A DNA stretch of 64,000 nucleotides from an endosymbiont of Galathealinum brachiosum (GCA_003349885.1 QFXC01000013.1:310001-374000), one strand, 5' to 3'. Positions 27,652 to 37,769 are shown, counted from the stretch's first letter. The notes: generated by a model not told the origin, from the letters alone. Numbers and translations are program-made.

Positions 27652-27662
27652 ACTTACCCCTG

Positions 27663-28871
27663 TTACTTTGTTGACTTTAAATACGCTTCCAGAATTTTAA
27701 TCTGATCGTTAGAAAATTCGAGTCGTCGATGTGCTCGAATGCTGTTGTCACGAAGTAATTTAGAAATATTTTCAGCATCAACTTCAAACTCAGAAGCATT
27801 AGTAGAGTGACAATAAACACAATTATCCTGATAAAGATTACGACCTTCTTCTACTGCACTATCAGTTGTTTCATTCACAGGTTTAAAAGCAAATGCAATA
27901 TCATCCATACTTTGATATAAACCGCCCCTGTCCCAGAAATCAGGTTCAGAACAACCTATACAGGGATGGCCTGACTCAACAGGAAAACTGGTTCCCTTAT
28001 TCCATTTATGAACTGCACAGGCATTATGAGTAACCGGACCTTTACATCCTAGCTTATACAAACACCAGCCTTTACGCGCACCTTCATCATCAAAACTTTC
28101 AGCGAATTTCTCTTCTTTATAAAAATGATATCGGGAGCAACGCTCATGCACTGTATTACCGTAAAAATTAACAGGGCGTTTCAACTCATCCAGAGCAGGA
28201 AATTTATCAAAAGCAAGATAGTGAGCCAGCACACCACTAATTGCGACAGGAAGTGGTGGGCAACCGGGAATATTAACTAAGTATTTTTCTGCAATAAGTT
28301 TCATATCCATCAGACTCGCTACACTTGTCGCACCTGTCGGGTTTGGCTCCGCCGCGGGTAAACCTCCAAAAGCAGCGCAACTTCCAACAGCAATTACAGC
28401 AGCAGCCCCTGCGCTACATTCTTTTAAAATATCCAGATTCGTTCTACCGGCAATGGTTGAGTAGACACCACCATTAGCAATGGGAATCGATCCATCAACT
28501 ATCAATAAATATTTTCCATATGAATGATTCATTGTGTCTATTCGGGCCTGTTCAGCTGCCTCACCCGAAGCGGCCTGCAAGGTATGGTGATAATCAAGCG
28601 AAATGTAGTCAAACATCAATTCTTCGATGGTGGGTGCATGTGAGCGAGTAAGTGACTCGGTACAACCCGTACATTCCTGAAAAGAAAGCCAGATAACGGA
28701 TGGACGAACAGCATGACGCAGTTTTTCAGATAAGGCGGGAATTGCGCTAGCAGGCAGTGCGAGTAATGAAGCCATTGCAGCACAATATTTCAGGAACGAC
28801 CGGCGACTTACTCCCTGTTGAGAGAGATAACTTTCAAAACTGACTGACTTAGACATTGTATCTATTTTCAT
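27663..28871 (-). CDS. [NiFe]-hydrogenase small subunit fused to a C-terminal cytochrome c domain
   Basis: 402-residue Tat-exported iron-sulfur protein. The Tat motif RRSFLK is at 23-28. All ligands for the three clusters of a standard small subunit are visible: proximal C67, C70 (ECTGCTES), C165 (GSCAAFGG) and C204 (IPGCPP); distal H242, C245, C270, C276; medial C285, C304, C307 (GHPCIGCSEPDFWD). The extra cysteines of oxygen-tolerant enzymes are absent. The usual C-terminal membrane helix is replaced by a c-type domain with CVYCH at 351-355; no Met follows it, and H381 may be the second ligand. No large subunit or maturation gene is in the window. It is followed at 11 bases by an EF-hand lipoprotein gene. 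Confidence 0.9.
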   Translation of the reverse strand: MKIDTMSKSVSFESYLSQQGVSRRSFLKYCAAMASLLALPASAIPALSEKLRHAVRPSVIWLSFQECTGCTESLTRSHAPTIEELMFDYISLDYHHTLQAASGEAAEQARIDTMNHSYGKYLLIVDGSIPIANGGVYSTIAGRTNLDILKECSAGAAAVIAVGSCAAFGGLPAAEPNPTGATSVASLMDMKLIAEKYLVNIPGCPPLPVAISGVLAHYLAFDKFPALDELKRPVNFYGNTVHERCSRYHFYKEEKFAESFDDEGARKGWCLYKLGCKGPVTHNACAVHKWNKGTSFPVESGHPCIGCSEPDFWDRGGLYQSMDDIAFAFKPVNETTDSAVEEGRNLYQDNCVYCHSTNASEFEVDAENISKLLRDNSIRAHRRLEFSNDQIKILEAYLKSTK

Positions 28872-29057
28872 AGGTCACAACTAATATTCAGTAATTTGAC
28901 GTGTTAAACAGAAAGCGCATAGACAGATAATGGCTCTACCTGTTTACCTATACACGCTCATTTTATAATATGCATTGTTATTCAACTAAACATATAACAA
29001 TAATTTTTAATAAATATGACATGAATCAATCAGCATTTTCTAAACCATAAACCAATG

Positions 29058-30992
29058 TTAGAAATAGATTAAATAGCTCAGTTTCAGCTCTTTTACTTCA
29101 AATTTTTCATAATCAGTCATTTCATATTCAAATCTCAATGCATGATCATCTACAACATTAAACTGAGCCCCCACATTCAATTTTTGAATACCTCCCTCTT
29201 CACCTGATACATCGCCAGATAATTGATATTCTATTTCTGTTTGCCCTGAAAATACTGAGTTATCAAACTCCCACAAGAGCCCAGTATTAAAACCTAAATA
29301 TAATGCATGATTATTTTCTAATTCAGTAGCATATTCAAATTGGGTCTGCGCCAGTGCATACATCAAAACACTTTTAACTTCTGCGCTATATCCCATTGCA
29401 AACTTAAATTCAAATTCTGTAATCTCACTGTCTACAGTTAAATTTCGTTGTTTAACCTGAAATGATATTTTTTTTGAAATCGGCGTAGCCCAGGGACTCA
29501 CGGCAACAATTGACTGAAGTGAAAATAAATTTAATTTTTCCAGTTTCAGCTTTTCCTGCCGTTGATACCAGCGAAACTGAGCTTCTAAAATGCTAATCGA
29601 TGCACCATTAACAAACCCATCAGATTTATCTAACAGGTCATGAAATACAGGGCGTATTCCGATTTCATAAAATGGCTCAGTCTCTTTATTTCCTACATCA
29701 TATTCTCCTGCTGATAATTGTAAACGTGCGGACAGGTGAGATGATTCTGGCGGAATAGTATCAAAATTAAACTTATGTTTTTTTATCGACAAATGACTAC
29801 GTGAACTTAATATATCAAACTGTAAAGACTGTTGTTCAGCAGAAGGTTCTTTAAACTGATCCAGAACGACATCTGCTAACTGGTATACCTGTACCTGTTG
29901 ATCTTCTGAATATTTATGCGATATATCAGAAATTGTTATTTCATTTTTAGCCAGTGCAAAAGCATCATCCCTCACACTTTGATCAACTTGCTCTGACATT
30001 TGAGAAATTTTATTATGAACAGCTGGTCGATAATGACTTTCTGAAATCAAACCTGCCTGCTCAATATCCCGTACCGTATCAACAGGCGCGGCATAAATCG
30101 GATGAGCATCAATACTCATATTTATATTTTCCCTTGCCACATCTAGCAGTGCTAATAGTCGATATGAGCAATTTTCACGGAAAAAGAAGTAATCAAAATG
30201 AATCCCCCTAACCTCCCATAAATGTCTAATTAACTGATCTATTTCCTCTTTATTTAAATTTAATTTATATTCCCAGATATCCCGTTGCTCAATATCACTG
30301 TATTCCTGTAACGTTTCATAATATGCCTGTAAAAAGAACCGCCCCTGATACCCACCTGTAATACCTTTCCATGAATAGACCAGTAGATTATCTGACTCAA
30401 CGTGTGATGCGGCATAACTTAAAGTCTGGCTAAGCAGATGGTTATTATCAGGACGATCAAAACGAATGAAGGTATGACCAAACATAGATGCCGGGTTTTC
30501 CAGATACATACTGGGAAATAATAAGGTAATCTGTGAGCCTTTGATTTTTTCCTGCCAGTTTTTCAACTTCCCGCATTCCATTTCAGGCAATAAATGACTG
30601 AAATTCAACCGGGCATCTAACCAGTGAAATCTGGCTGGAAACAGGCAACGAGGATGAGCTGATGTTTTATAACTAAAGAAACCACGTATGTCAGCCTCTA
30701 ACTCAGCCTGGGCATCATAAGCGCCATTTTCAGCGAGAAAGAAATCACGCCCATCAACCTGACTTTCATAACCGCCCAAAAAAGTACTTTTATAATGCAG
30801 TAGATTCAACCAGGCTGTTTTTTCACTCAACTTCTGCTTTCTGGCTTTCTCTATAAAAATTGCTGCCGAATCAATTTCTGTCACTCCATATGAAGTAACT
30901 GGCATAAAAAGCACGTAAAATAGCAATATTATCCACATAAGCTGTAGATTCTTATTCACGACACCCCAATAGTTTTGTAAAATCCCCTGCAA
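29058..30992 (-). CDS. DUF4105 (Lnb N-terminal-like) envelope protein
   Basis: 644-residue exported protein: a hydrophobic N-terminal segment (about 17-35), then the DUF4105/Lnb_N domain (about 105-290) with SQITLLFPSMYLENPASM, FGHTFIRFD and FFFRENCSYRLLALLD, which include the conserved Cys/His residues of a papain-like NlpC/CHAP-type fold. The C-terminal third is strand-rich, like an outer-membrane or surface module (FRFEYEMTDY). Homologous domains occur in lacto-N-biosidase chaperone-like and putative peptidase proteins; activity is unproven. It stands 186 bases upstream of the hydrogenase subunit gene and is divergent from proS. Confidence 0.75.
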   Translation of the reverse strand: MQGILQNYWGVVNKNLQLMWIILLFYVLFMPVTSYGVTEIDSAAIFIEKARKQKLSEKTAWLNLLHYKSTFLGGYESQVDGRDFFLAENGAYDAQAELEADIRGFFSYKTSAHPRCLFPARFHWLDARLNFSHLLPEMECGKLKNWQEKIKGSQITLLFPSMYLENPASMFGHTFIRFDRPDNNHLLSQTLSYAASHVESDNLLVYSWKGITGGYQGRFFLQAYYETLQEYSDIEQRDIWEYKLNLNKEEIDQLIRHLWEVRGIHFDYFFFRENCSYRLLALLDVARENINMSIDAHPIYAAPVDTVRDIEQAGLISESHYRPAVHNKISQMSEQVDQSVRDDAFALAKNEITISDISHKYSEDQQVQVYQLADVVLDQFKEPSAEQQSLQFDILSSRSHLSIKKHKFNFDTIPPESSHLSARLQLSAGEYDVGNKETEPFYEIGIRPVFHDLLDKSDGFVNGASISILEAQFRWYQRQEKLKLEKLNLFSLQSIVAVSPWATPISKKISFQVKQRNLTVDSEITEFEFKFAMGYSAEVKSVLMYALAQTQFEYATELENNHALYLGFNTGLLWEFDNSVFSGQTEIEYQLSGDVSGEEGGIQKLNVGAQFNVVDDHALRFEYEMTDYEKFEVKELKLSYLIYF

Positions 30993-31068
30993 TTCAAATA
31001 TCCTGATTTGATTACTGTTTATTATGGTAATTTAAGTAGGCATTTTATCCAATTACAGGTCAAGCTCA

Positions 31069-32775
31069 ATGCGCGTATCAAATTTTCCACTTTCAACCCT
31101 TAAAGAAACTCCTGCTGATGCCGAAATTATCAGCCATCAGTTAATGTTACGAGCCGGTCTGGTTCGTCGTCTGGCGTCTGGTTTATATACCTGGCTTCCA
31201 CTGGGTATTCGAGTATTACGTAAAGTCGAAAATATCGTGCGTGATGAAATGGAAAAAGTTAATGCTCTGGAAGTACTGATGCCCGGTGTTCAGCCAGCTG
31301 AGTTATGGCAGGAGTCTGGCCGCTGGGATGAATACGGTCCTGAACTTTTACGTTTACATGATCGTCATCAGCGAGAATTTTGTCTGGGCCCTACCCACGA
31401 AGAAATTATTACTGATCTGGCACGTCGTGAACTATCCAGTTATAAGCAGTTACCGATTACCTGGTATCAGGTACAGGCTAAATTTCGTGATGAAATTCGC
31501 CCACGCTTCGGTGTAATGCGCTCCCGTGAGTTTATTATGAAAGATGCCTACTCTTTTCATATCAATCAGGAATCATTACAGCAAACTTACGATCAGATGC
31601 ATCAGGCCTATACCAATATCTTTACCCGATTTGGACTGGATTTCAGACCGGTAATGGCTGACTCGGGCTCCATTGGCGGCTCTGGATCACATGAATTTCA
31701 TGTACTTGCAGATTCCGGCGAAGATGCTATCGCATTTTCCAGTGGTTCAAATTATGCCGCTAACATAGAAAAAGCCACTGCGCTTCCTCCACAGGATAAA
31801 CGAGCGGATGCCAGTGAAGAGAAAACTGTCGTTGATACTCCCGGCAAACACAGTATCGAAGAAGTATCTGAATTTCTGGGTATAAATGCCAGCCAATGTT
31901 TGAAAACACTCTTAGTTGAAGGAACTGAAGAAAATTCAGTCGTTGCTCTGGTGTTACGTGGTGATCATGAACTCAATGAAATTAAAGCCGAACACCTGGA
32001 ACAGATTGCCTCACCATTAAATTTTGCTACCGAAGAGCAGGTAAAAGCAGCAGCCGGTTGCGCACCTGGTTCGGTTGGTCCTGACCTGAAAATCACCGTT
32101 ATTGCAGACCATAATGCGGCACATGTCGCAAACTTTGTCTGTGGTGCCAATGAAGATGGTAAACACCTACAGGGAGTAAACTGGGGTCGCGATATTGCAG
32201 AACCCATTACGGCTGATTTACGTAATGTCGTCGCAGGTGATAACAGCCCGGATGGAGAAGGCACTCTTTCCATTGTTCGAGGCATTGAAGTAGGACATAT
32301 ATTTCAATTGGGTGATAAATACAGCGAAAAACTACAGGCTACTGTGCTTGATGAAAATGGCTCAAAGAAAACAATGACTATGGGCTGTTATGGTATAGGT
32401 ATAACTCGTGTTGTAGCTGCTGCGATTGAACAGAACAATGATGATAACGGCATTATCTGGCCACAGAACATAGCACCTTTCGATGTGGCTCTAGCACCAA
32501 TTAATATGCAGAAATCTGAACGATTAAAAGATGCAGCGGAAAAGTTATATAAAGAATTATCCGATGCAGGATTAGAAGTACTGATGTTTGATCAGAAAGA
32601 GCGTCTGGGTTCAATGCTGGCTAATATTGAATTAATTGGTATACCTCATCGTCTGGTATTAGGTGAACGCGGTCTGGATGATGCTAAAATAGAATACAAA
32701 GGTAGAACGGATGAAGACAAACAGGAAGTTGAGCTGGATAACATTGTTGAATTTTTATTAAACAAAAAACAGTAA
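31069..32775 (+). CDS. proS: Prolyl-tRNA synthetase (bacterial type, with editing domain)
   Basis: Charges tRNA-Pro; cytosolic homodimer. At 568 residues it matches the E. coli form. Class II motifs are visible: motif 1 region [18 protein letters not shown]-like start (28-45), motif 2 [21 protein letters not shown] split by its loop (136-156), and motif 3 [13 protein letters not shown] (near 443). Between motifs 2 and 3 lies the YbaK-like cis-editing insertion (about 225-385, [17 protein letters not shown]) that clears mischarged alanine. The C-terminal anticodon-binding domain is complete. Confidence 0.97.
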   Translation: MRVSNFPLSTLKETPADAEIISHQLMLRAGLVRRLASGLYTWLPLGIRVLRKVENIVRDEMEKVNALEVLMPGVQPAELWQESGRWDEYGPELLRLHDRHQREFCLGPTHEEIITDLARRELSSYKQLPITWYQVQAKFRDEIRPRFGVMRSREFIMKDAYSFHINQESLQQTYDQMHQAYTNIFTRFGLDFRPVMADSGSIGGSGSHEFHVLADSGEDAIAFSSGSNYAANIEKATALPPQDKRADASEEKTVVDTPGKHSIEEVSEFLGINASQCLKTLLVEGTEENSVVALVLRGDHELNEIKAEHLEQIASPLNFATEEQVKAAAGCAPGSVGPDLKITVIADHNAAHVANFVCGANEDGKHLQGVNWGRDIAEPITADLRNVVAGDNSPDGEGTLSIVRGIEVGHIFQLGDKYSEKLQATVLDENGSKKTMTMGCYGIGITRVVAAAIEQNNDDNGIIWPQNIAPFDVALAPINMQKSERLKDAAEKLYKELSDAGLEVLMFDQKERLGSMLANIELIGIPHRLVLGERGLDDAKIEYKGRTDEDKQEVELDNIVEFLLNKKQ

Positions 32776-32810
32776 TATTAAGGTAATCAGAGAAATACAA
32801 CAAAAGTGTA

Positions 32811-33425
32811 ATGACGTATTTAAATAAAATTAATTTTATGAACGCCGGATTTCGTAACAACGTGTTCCGGTTATTTTTACTTTTTTTTATTTTTACTCTG
32901 GCATTACCAAATGCAAATTCGACACAAGTCGTTGACCCGGAACTTCGCAAGCGCCTTATTTCTGCTATCAACCAGTCTAGTAGCTTCGAAGACCGATTTC
33001 ATGCCGAAGTCTGGTTACTTGATATGTCGACACGATTAAAAATTCGCATTGAAGACTCAAAAACCCGTTTAAAACTACTTCGCAGCATACACCGTGAAGC
33101 CAGCCGTGTTGCTTTACCACCTGAATTAATTATTGCTTTAATCGACATTGAAAGCCGCTTCGACCACTTTGCTATCTCCCGGTCCGGTGCTCAGGGCCTG
33201 ATGCAGGTTATGCCTTTCTGGTTAAAAGAAATTGGTCACCCACAAGACAACCTGATGGACATAGATACCAATTTACGCATGGGATGCACTATTCTTAAGT
33301 ATTATATGGATATAGAAAAAGGAAATATTCGTCGTGCCCTGGCCCGATATAATGGTAGCCTTGGCTCATGGGTTTACCCGGACAAAGTGATGACTGTGTT
33401 AACTAAACACTGGTATAGAAGTTAA
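32811..33425 (+). CDS. Lytic transglycosylase (SLT domain)
   Basis: 204-residue exported murein hydrolase that cleaves the MurNAc-GlcNAc bond with 1,6-anhydro product. Signal segment about 17-37 (SLT enzymes act in the periplasm). The catalytic Glu is E114 in IALIDIESRFDHFAIS, followed by SGAQGLMQVMPFW and the ARYNGS motif near 189. It follows proS by 35 bases and its TAA overlaps the ATG of the Crp/Fnr gene by one base (TAATG), so the two are coupled. Precise subclass (MltC/Slt70-like) is not assigned. Confidence 0.88.
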   Translation: MTYLNKINFMNAGFRNNVFRLFLLFFIFTLALPNANSTQVVDPELRKRLISAINQSSSFEDRFHAEVWLLDMSTRLKIRIEDSKTRLKLLRSIHREASRVALPPELIIALIDIESRFDHFAISRSGAQGLMQVMPFWLKEIGHPQDNLMDIDTNLRMGCTILKYYMDIEKGNIRRALARYNGSLGSWVYPDKVMTVLTKHWYRS

Positions 33426-34072
33426 TGACTGATATTGATATTTCACTTGAAGAATTACTTCAACAAAAAGAGTTTGAGTATATAAATAGTCAATCTCAAA
33501 AAGTTACCGTACCTGCAAATAGCACGGTTTTTCGTCAGGGAGATTCGTGTAAAAATTACTTACTGGTTTTAGATGGCTCAGTTAAAGTATTTAGTCGTGC
33601 AGAGAATGGTCGTGAAATTATTTTATATCGTGTAAAAAAAGGTGAATCGTGCACGTTAACCACCGCCTGTTTATTCGCAAGCAACCCGTATCCTGCAGAA
33701 GGCGTAACTGAAACTGATTCCACTGCACTGATGATTCCTCTGCCCGTTTTTAATAAAGCTCTGGCTGAGTCTGATAAATTCAGAAAAATAATTTTTGATC
33801 AATATGCTCAGCGGCTCAGTGACGTCATTAATCTGGTTGAAAACTTAAGCTTTGGCCATATAGATATTCGCCTTGCACGTTTATTATTAAATTTAAGCAC
33901 CAATTCAGAGACCATTGAAACAACCCATCAGACACTGGCGACTGAGTTAGGTAGTGCTCGGGAAGTGATTAGCAGACAGCTAAAAGAGTTTGAACGCAAA
34001 GACATAATTTCTCTTCAGCGAGGAAGTATAAGAATAACCAATAAGAGTGACTTACAGAAAATAGCTGAATAG
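33425..34072 (+). CDS. Crp/Fnr family transcriptional regulator
   Basis: 215-residue regulator with an N-terminal cyclic-nucleotide-binding-type beta-roll (about 25-140, FRQGDSCKNYLLVLDGSVKVF) and a C-terminal winged helix (about 150-212) whose recognition helix reads LATELGSAREVISRQLKEF. The N-terminal Cys cluster of Fnr is absent; the two cysteines in the roll (C77 and C82, near SCTLTTACLF) could sense redox or metals. It is more like FlpA-type regulators than true Crp. It overlaps the transglycosylase by one base. Two CRP-like palindromes in the window (37751-37769 and 43551-43566) are possible targets but this is only conjecture. Confidence 0.85.
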   Translation: MTDIDISLEELLQQKEFEYINSQSQKVTVPANSTVFRQGDSCKNYLLVLDGSVKVFSRAENGREIILYRVKKGESCTLTTACLFASNPYPAEGVTETDSTALMIPLPVFNKALAESDKFRKIIFDQYAQRLSDVINLVENLSFGHIDIRLARLLLNLSTNSETIETTHQTLATELGSAREVISRQLKEFERKDIISLQRGSIRITNKSDLQKIAE

Positions 34073-34091
34073 CTCATGTTCAAAAACTGCT

Positions 34092-36734
34092 TTATTTATC
34101 ATCCAGCTTCGTACGTATTGTTTTCAACAACTCAACAACATCAACCGGTTTAACCAGTTTCTGCTTATACAAATCAGTTACTTCTGAAGAAAACTCCTGA
34201 TCATCATCATAACCACTTAATATCTGAATTATGACTTCTGGATATAGTTTTTGAACCAAAGACGCTAGATGATAACCATCCATATTAGGCATAATCACAT
34301 CTGAAAGCAGCAAGTCCACTTTTTCTTTTTTTAGTATTTCTAACGCTTCTTTCCCGCTATTAGCGATTAATACACAGTATCCATGTGATGACAATATCTC
34401 TCTATTAAGCAAGCATATAGATGATTCATCATCTACCACTAAAATAGTTTCATCCCCCTTACCTGGCATTACTGCAGCAACAGAAGAAGAATCTAAACTT
34501 GATAGTGTCGATTGTTTAGCGCGAGGAAAATAAATTAATATTTCCGTTCCTCTATCTATTTTTGTATTTACATTAACCAGGCCTTTAGCCTGTTTAACAA
34601 ATCCATAAACCTGACTTAATCCCAACCCTGTCCCCATATCACCCTTTGTTGTGAAAAATGGATCAAACATATTCTCACGCGTTTTATCATCCATTCCTGT
34701 ACCGGTGTCTTTTATTACTAATAATACATATTCACCCGGCATTACATCAAAGCCACTTACATCTGAAATTTCAAGTTTTATATTCTTCGTTGATATAGTT
34801 AATGTTCCACCTTCAGGCATGGCATGCATCGCATTAATACATAAATTAAGAATCGCGTCCTCCAGGCTTCTTTTATCCAGTACAATCGGCCAGATAGACT
34901 CCTCGAGCAGCAGATCAAGATGAATACGAACAGTTAACGTTTTCGCTAACATATTTTTATCATCGTGAAGTAACTGATTAAGATCAACTAATTCTTCAGT
35001 GGCTGCTTTTTTTCTCGAAAAAGCAAGTAGATTACCCGTCAGTTTTTTAGCTCTTTCACCTGCCGTGTTAATTTCCTTGATGTACCTGTATTCTGTTGAT
35101 GATTCATTAATTACATTTTGTAATAATTCTGAATAACCCAGAATAACACTTAACATATTATTAAAATCGTGAGCAATGCCTCCAGTCAGTTTACCCAAAG
35201 CTTCCATTTTTTGACTATGCCTTAAGAGTTCTTCCTGCTGTTTAAGCCTTGTAACATCATGACATGAAATAATATAACGCTGCTTTTCTCCGGCAACTTC
35301 AGATAAATCTGTAACAGAGCAAAGAATACGAAGGTTTTCACCTTTTTTGTTTTGAGTTATTACCTCTAAACCAGACTCAGAAATATAATCACCGGATTTA
35401 TTCAGGTAATGTTTAATCACATCTACATCTGAAATCAGATACTTTAACTCCTTATTCTTTAATTCCTCATTGTCATAACCGAACAAAAGTTCACCTGCAT
35501 GGTTAATATTTTGTATATCTCCATTTTCATTCACAGTTATTAAAGTTTCGAGCATGGACTCGATAATATGCTGTTGTTCAAGTTGTTGCTGGTGTATTAA
35601 CTTTTCAGCCTCTACACGTTTTGTAATATCAACATGTGTTCCGCTCATAAGTTTAGGCGTGCCATCTTTATCTCTTTCCAGTTCACCACGAGAAAGCACA
35701 TAAACCCAGCTTCCATTTTTATGTTGCATACGAAATTCAACTTCAAATTTACGTGCAAGCCCATCCATACATTGTTTAATTTTTGACTTAACCCTTTCTA
35801 TATCATCAGAATGAGTCAACCTTTCCCAGGTTTCAAAAGTATATTCCAGTTCATCGTCGTCATAACCCAGCATACTTTTCCAGCGCGGTGAATAATAAAC
35901 ATAGTCTTCAGGAATATTCCATTCCCATAAACCATCATTTGAACCACGAAGAGAGCGAGAATATCTTGCCTCACTTTTATGTAATGCATTATGGGTAGTA
36001 ATAATTTCCTTTTCACGTTGCTCTAAGGTATCCAGCATTCTATTGAACTGACGAGCAAGCTGGGCAGCTTCATCAGTACCCTGTGCAGGTGCTCGACGAT
36101 CGGTTTGTAACCCCTTTTCAATATCAGTAGCCACTTCCTGAATGCCATATAATTTTCGGGTTAATCGTATACCCATTATATTTGCGAGCACCATGCCCAC
36201 AACAATTGCCACTAACGCATAAATTACACCATCTATAACTATATTTTTAATCTGCTCCTGAGTTGTATGTTGAGCAATACCAATTCGAATCCAGCCTACA
36301 TGCTCTTCGGCTACAATTACCGGTGTAACTACATCAACTAACTCAGCTGTTTGAAAGAGAATAGTAAGCTCTAATCTATCAGGTAAATCAGTTATAAACT
36401 GACCTCTTCGTTGACGATCAGTATGGGCAAGAATCAGACCTTTTTCATCAACAGCCATAGCAAAATTTAATTCAGGGTAGGATCTTTGCGCATCGATAAT
36501 TTCCTGAAGACCGGTCACATCATGTGATAATAACCAGCCACCTGATGATGTACTTACACTTTTAGCAAGTGCAGTTGCATAAGATACCTGCTCATTTAGT
36601 AATACATCCTGTTGTCGTAAACTAACATCCAGAATAAAAAGTGACATTAAAACTGCATGCACCATTACAACACCCAGAACGAGTTGTCGTCGTACACTTT
36701 TTGTTAAAAACGGCCAGATTTTATTTACAATCAT
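34092..36734 (-). CDS. Hybrid sensor histidine kinase (HAMP, PAS, HisKA, HATPase, REC)
   Basis: 880-residue membrane kinase. Membrane segments at about 17-36 and 168-190 enclose a periplasmic sensor; HAMP (about 190-240), two PAS/PAC units (about 255-375 and 385-500) follow. The phospho-acceptor His is in GGIAHDFNNMLSVIL near 521; the ATPase has GTGLGLSQVYGF; the terminal receiver has its Asp in LLLSDVIMPNMDG near 811. No output domain is attached and no response regulator gene adjoins, so the phosphate must go to a distant partner. Its ATG overlaps the stop of the PhnD-like gene by four bases, implying that the binding protein is its sensory partner. Confidence 0.92.
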   Translation of the reverse strand: MIVNKIWPFLTKSVRRQLVLGVVMVHAVLMSLFILDVSLRQQDVLLNEQVSYATALAKSVSTSSGGWLLSHDVTGLQEIIDAQRSYPELNFAMAVDEKGLILAHTDRQRRGQFITDLPDRLELTILFQTAELVDVVTPVIVAEEHVGWIRIGIAQHTTQEQIKNIVIDGVIYALVAIVVGMVLANIMGIRLTRKLYGIQEVATDIEKGLQTDRRAPAQGTDEAAQLARQFNRMLDTLEQREKEIITTHNALHKSEARYSRSLRGSNDGLWEWNIPEDYVYYSPRWKSMLGYDDDELEYTFETWERLTHSDDIERVKSKIKQCMDGLARKFEVEFRMQHKNGSWVYVLSRGELERDKDGTPKLMSGTHVDITKRVEAEKLIHQQQLEQQHIIESMLETLITVNENGDIQNINHAGELLFGYDNEELKNKELKYLISDVDVIKHYLNKSGDYISESGLEVITQNKKGENLRILCSVTDLSEVAGEKQRYIISCHDVTRLKQQEELLRHSQKMEALGKLTGGIAHDFNNMLSVILGYSELLQNVINESSTEYRYIKEINTAGERAKKLTGNLLAFSRKKAATEELVDLNQLLHDDKNMLAKTLTVRIHLDLLLEESIWPIVLDKRSLEDAILNLCINAMHAMPEGGTLTISTKNIKLEISDVSGFDVMPGEYVLLVIKDTGTGMDDKTRENMFDPFFTTKGDMGTGLGLSQVYGFVKQAKGLVNVNTKIDRGTEILIYFPRAKQSTLSSLDSSSVAAVMPGKGDETILVVDDESSICLLNREILSSHGYCVLIANSGKEALEILKKEKVDLLLSDVIMPNMDGYHLASLVQKLYPEVIIQILSGYDDDQEFSSEVTDLYKQKLVKPVDVVELLKTIRTKLDDK

Positions 36735-37654
36735 TTTTGCTCTACTGGCCGAACTTTTGCTTCGAAGTTTTTAACAAACTCTCTAACAGGCGCATAGGAT
36801 AAATCATTTGCCTGATGAAATTTTGATGTTGACATGTTTTTCAAAACAGCGAGCCCATCCGGACTATTCTTCAGGTTCATAAGTAAAAGCTGTACACGCT
36901 TTCCAAGTACATCGGGGATATCATCACGAACCATCACAGAATTATTCATAAGAGGAGCTGTTTCCCAGACCAGAGTAAGCTCAGCTGCTTCCTCTGGATG
37001 ATCTCGCTGAAACAAACGCCATGGCGGGGGCCAGGTAACACCGACATCAGACTGTTTTAGATACGCATTCATAATGGCAGATTCCTGCGAACCAACGTAA
37101 TTATTATTTATATCTTTATTCACATCTATACCCCGTTCATGTAAATGATACTGAGGCATTATGCAGGCAGCTAAAGCTGTATGAGATGGGTAACTTACCG
37201 TTTTCCCCTTAAGGTCTGTTATTTTAGTTATTAAACTATCTTTACGGACTATAAAAATTCCCTTGAAATCCTGTGCATCACCAGCCATCGCGATAACGCT
37301 ATAACCCACCTTCATAGCCTCTAGTGTTTGCCAGGGATTGGGTAATATAAACTCGGGGTGACGTTCACGAAACTTATGTTCAAACGCCTGATAATCTCGG
37401 GACGATTCCAGCTTAAAGTTAACATCTTCAATATTTTTATTAAGATAGTTAACCAGGGGCTGGTATGCCTGTATTAGTTTTTTCGGATTATGTAATGGAT
37501 GGATAGCCAGATAATAAGTTTTATCTTCCTGATCATTTGATTTTACTGAATACTGGGGGCCTTTTGATGCTCCATTATCATTATCACAAGCTGAGAGCAC
37601 TAGAGCCAGGACCACGAGTAATACACTTTTCCATAAGTAACTGTATTTATTCAT
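36731..37654 (-). CDS. PhnD-like periplasmic binding lipoprotein coupled to a hybrid kinase
   Basis: 307-residue solute-binding protein of the phosphate/phosphite/phosphonate (PhnD) family. The lipobox LSAC puts a lipidated Cys at 23. The two-lobed domain spans about 45-300, with YLAIHPLHNPKKLIQAYQPL and DLKGKTVSYPSHTALA typical of the family. No ABC permease or ATPase genes are present; instead it overlaps the downstream hybrid kinase by four bases. Such proteins linked to kinases act as ligand sensors rather than transporters in several bacteria. The ligand could be an oxyanion or phosphonate, but cannot be read from sequence. Confidence 0.82.
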   Translation of the reverse strand: MNKYSYLWKSVLLVVLALVLSACDNDNGASKGPQYSVKSNDQEDKTYYLAIHPLHNPKKLIQAYQPLVNYLNKNIEDVNFKLESSRDYQAFEHKFRERHPEFILPNPWQTLEAMKVGYSVIAMAGDAQDFKGIFIVRKDSLITKITDLKGKTVSYPSHTALAACIMPQYHLHERGIDVNKDINNNYVGSQESAIMNAYLKQSDVGVTWPPPWRLFQRDHPEEAAELTLVWETAPLMNNSVMVRDDIPDVLGKRVQLLLMNLKNSPDGLAVLKNMSTSKFHQANDLSYAPVREFVKNFEAKVRPVEQK

Positions 37655-37750
37655 TTAGTTTCAATCCCTCACCTTTCACATGGTCAAAGTATAGACCAGA
37701 ATAAGTGGCATTTACTGTATCAATTACCCCTTTATAAAAGATAATAATCT

Positions 37751-37769
37751 TATGTGACTTCATCACATA
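37751..37769. promoter_or_regulatory. CRP/FNR-like palindrome between the PhnD-like and DUF2892 genes
   Basis: TATGTGA-CTTCA-TCACATA: seven-base perfect arms with a five-base spacer, one shorter than the classical CRP site. It lies in the divergent 177-base gap, 62 bases before the DUF2892 ATG. A Crp/Fnr-type regulator could bind; the non-standard spacing is a reservation. Confidence 0.4.

Noticed and set aside
29058-30992. Large hydrogenase subunit beside the small subunit
   Set aside because: I looked here because the large subunit is normally adjacent. The protein is DUF4105-like and lacks the paired RxCGxC and DPCxxC motifs that bind the NiFe centre.
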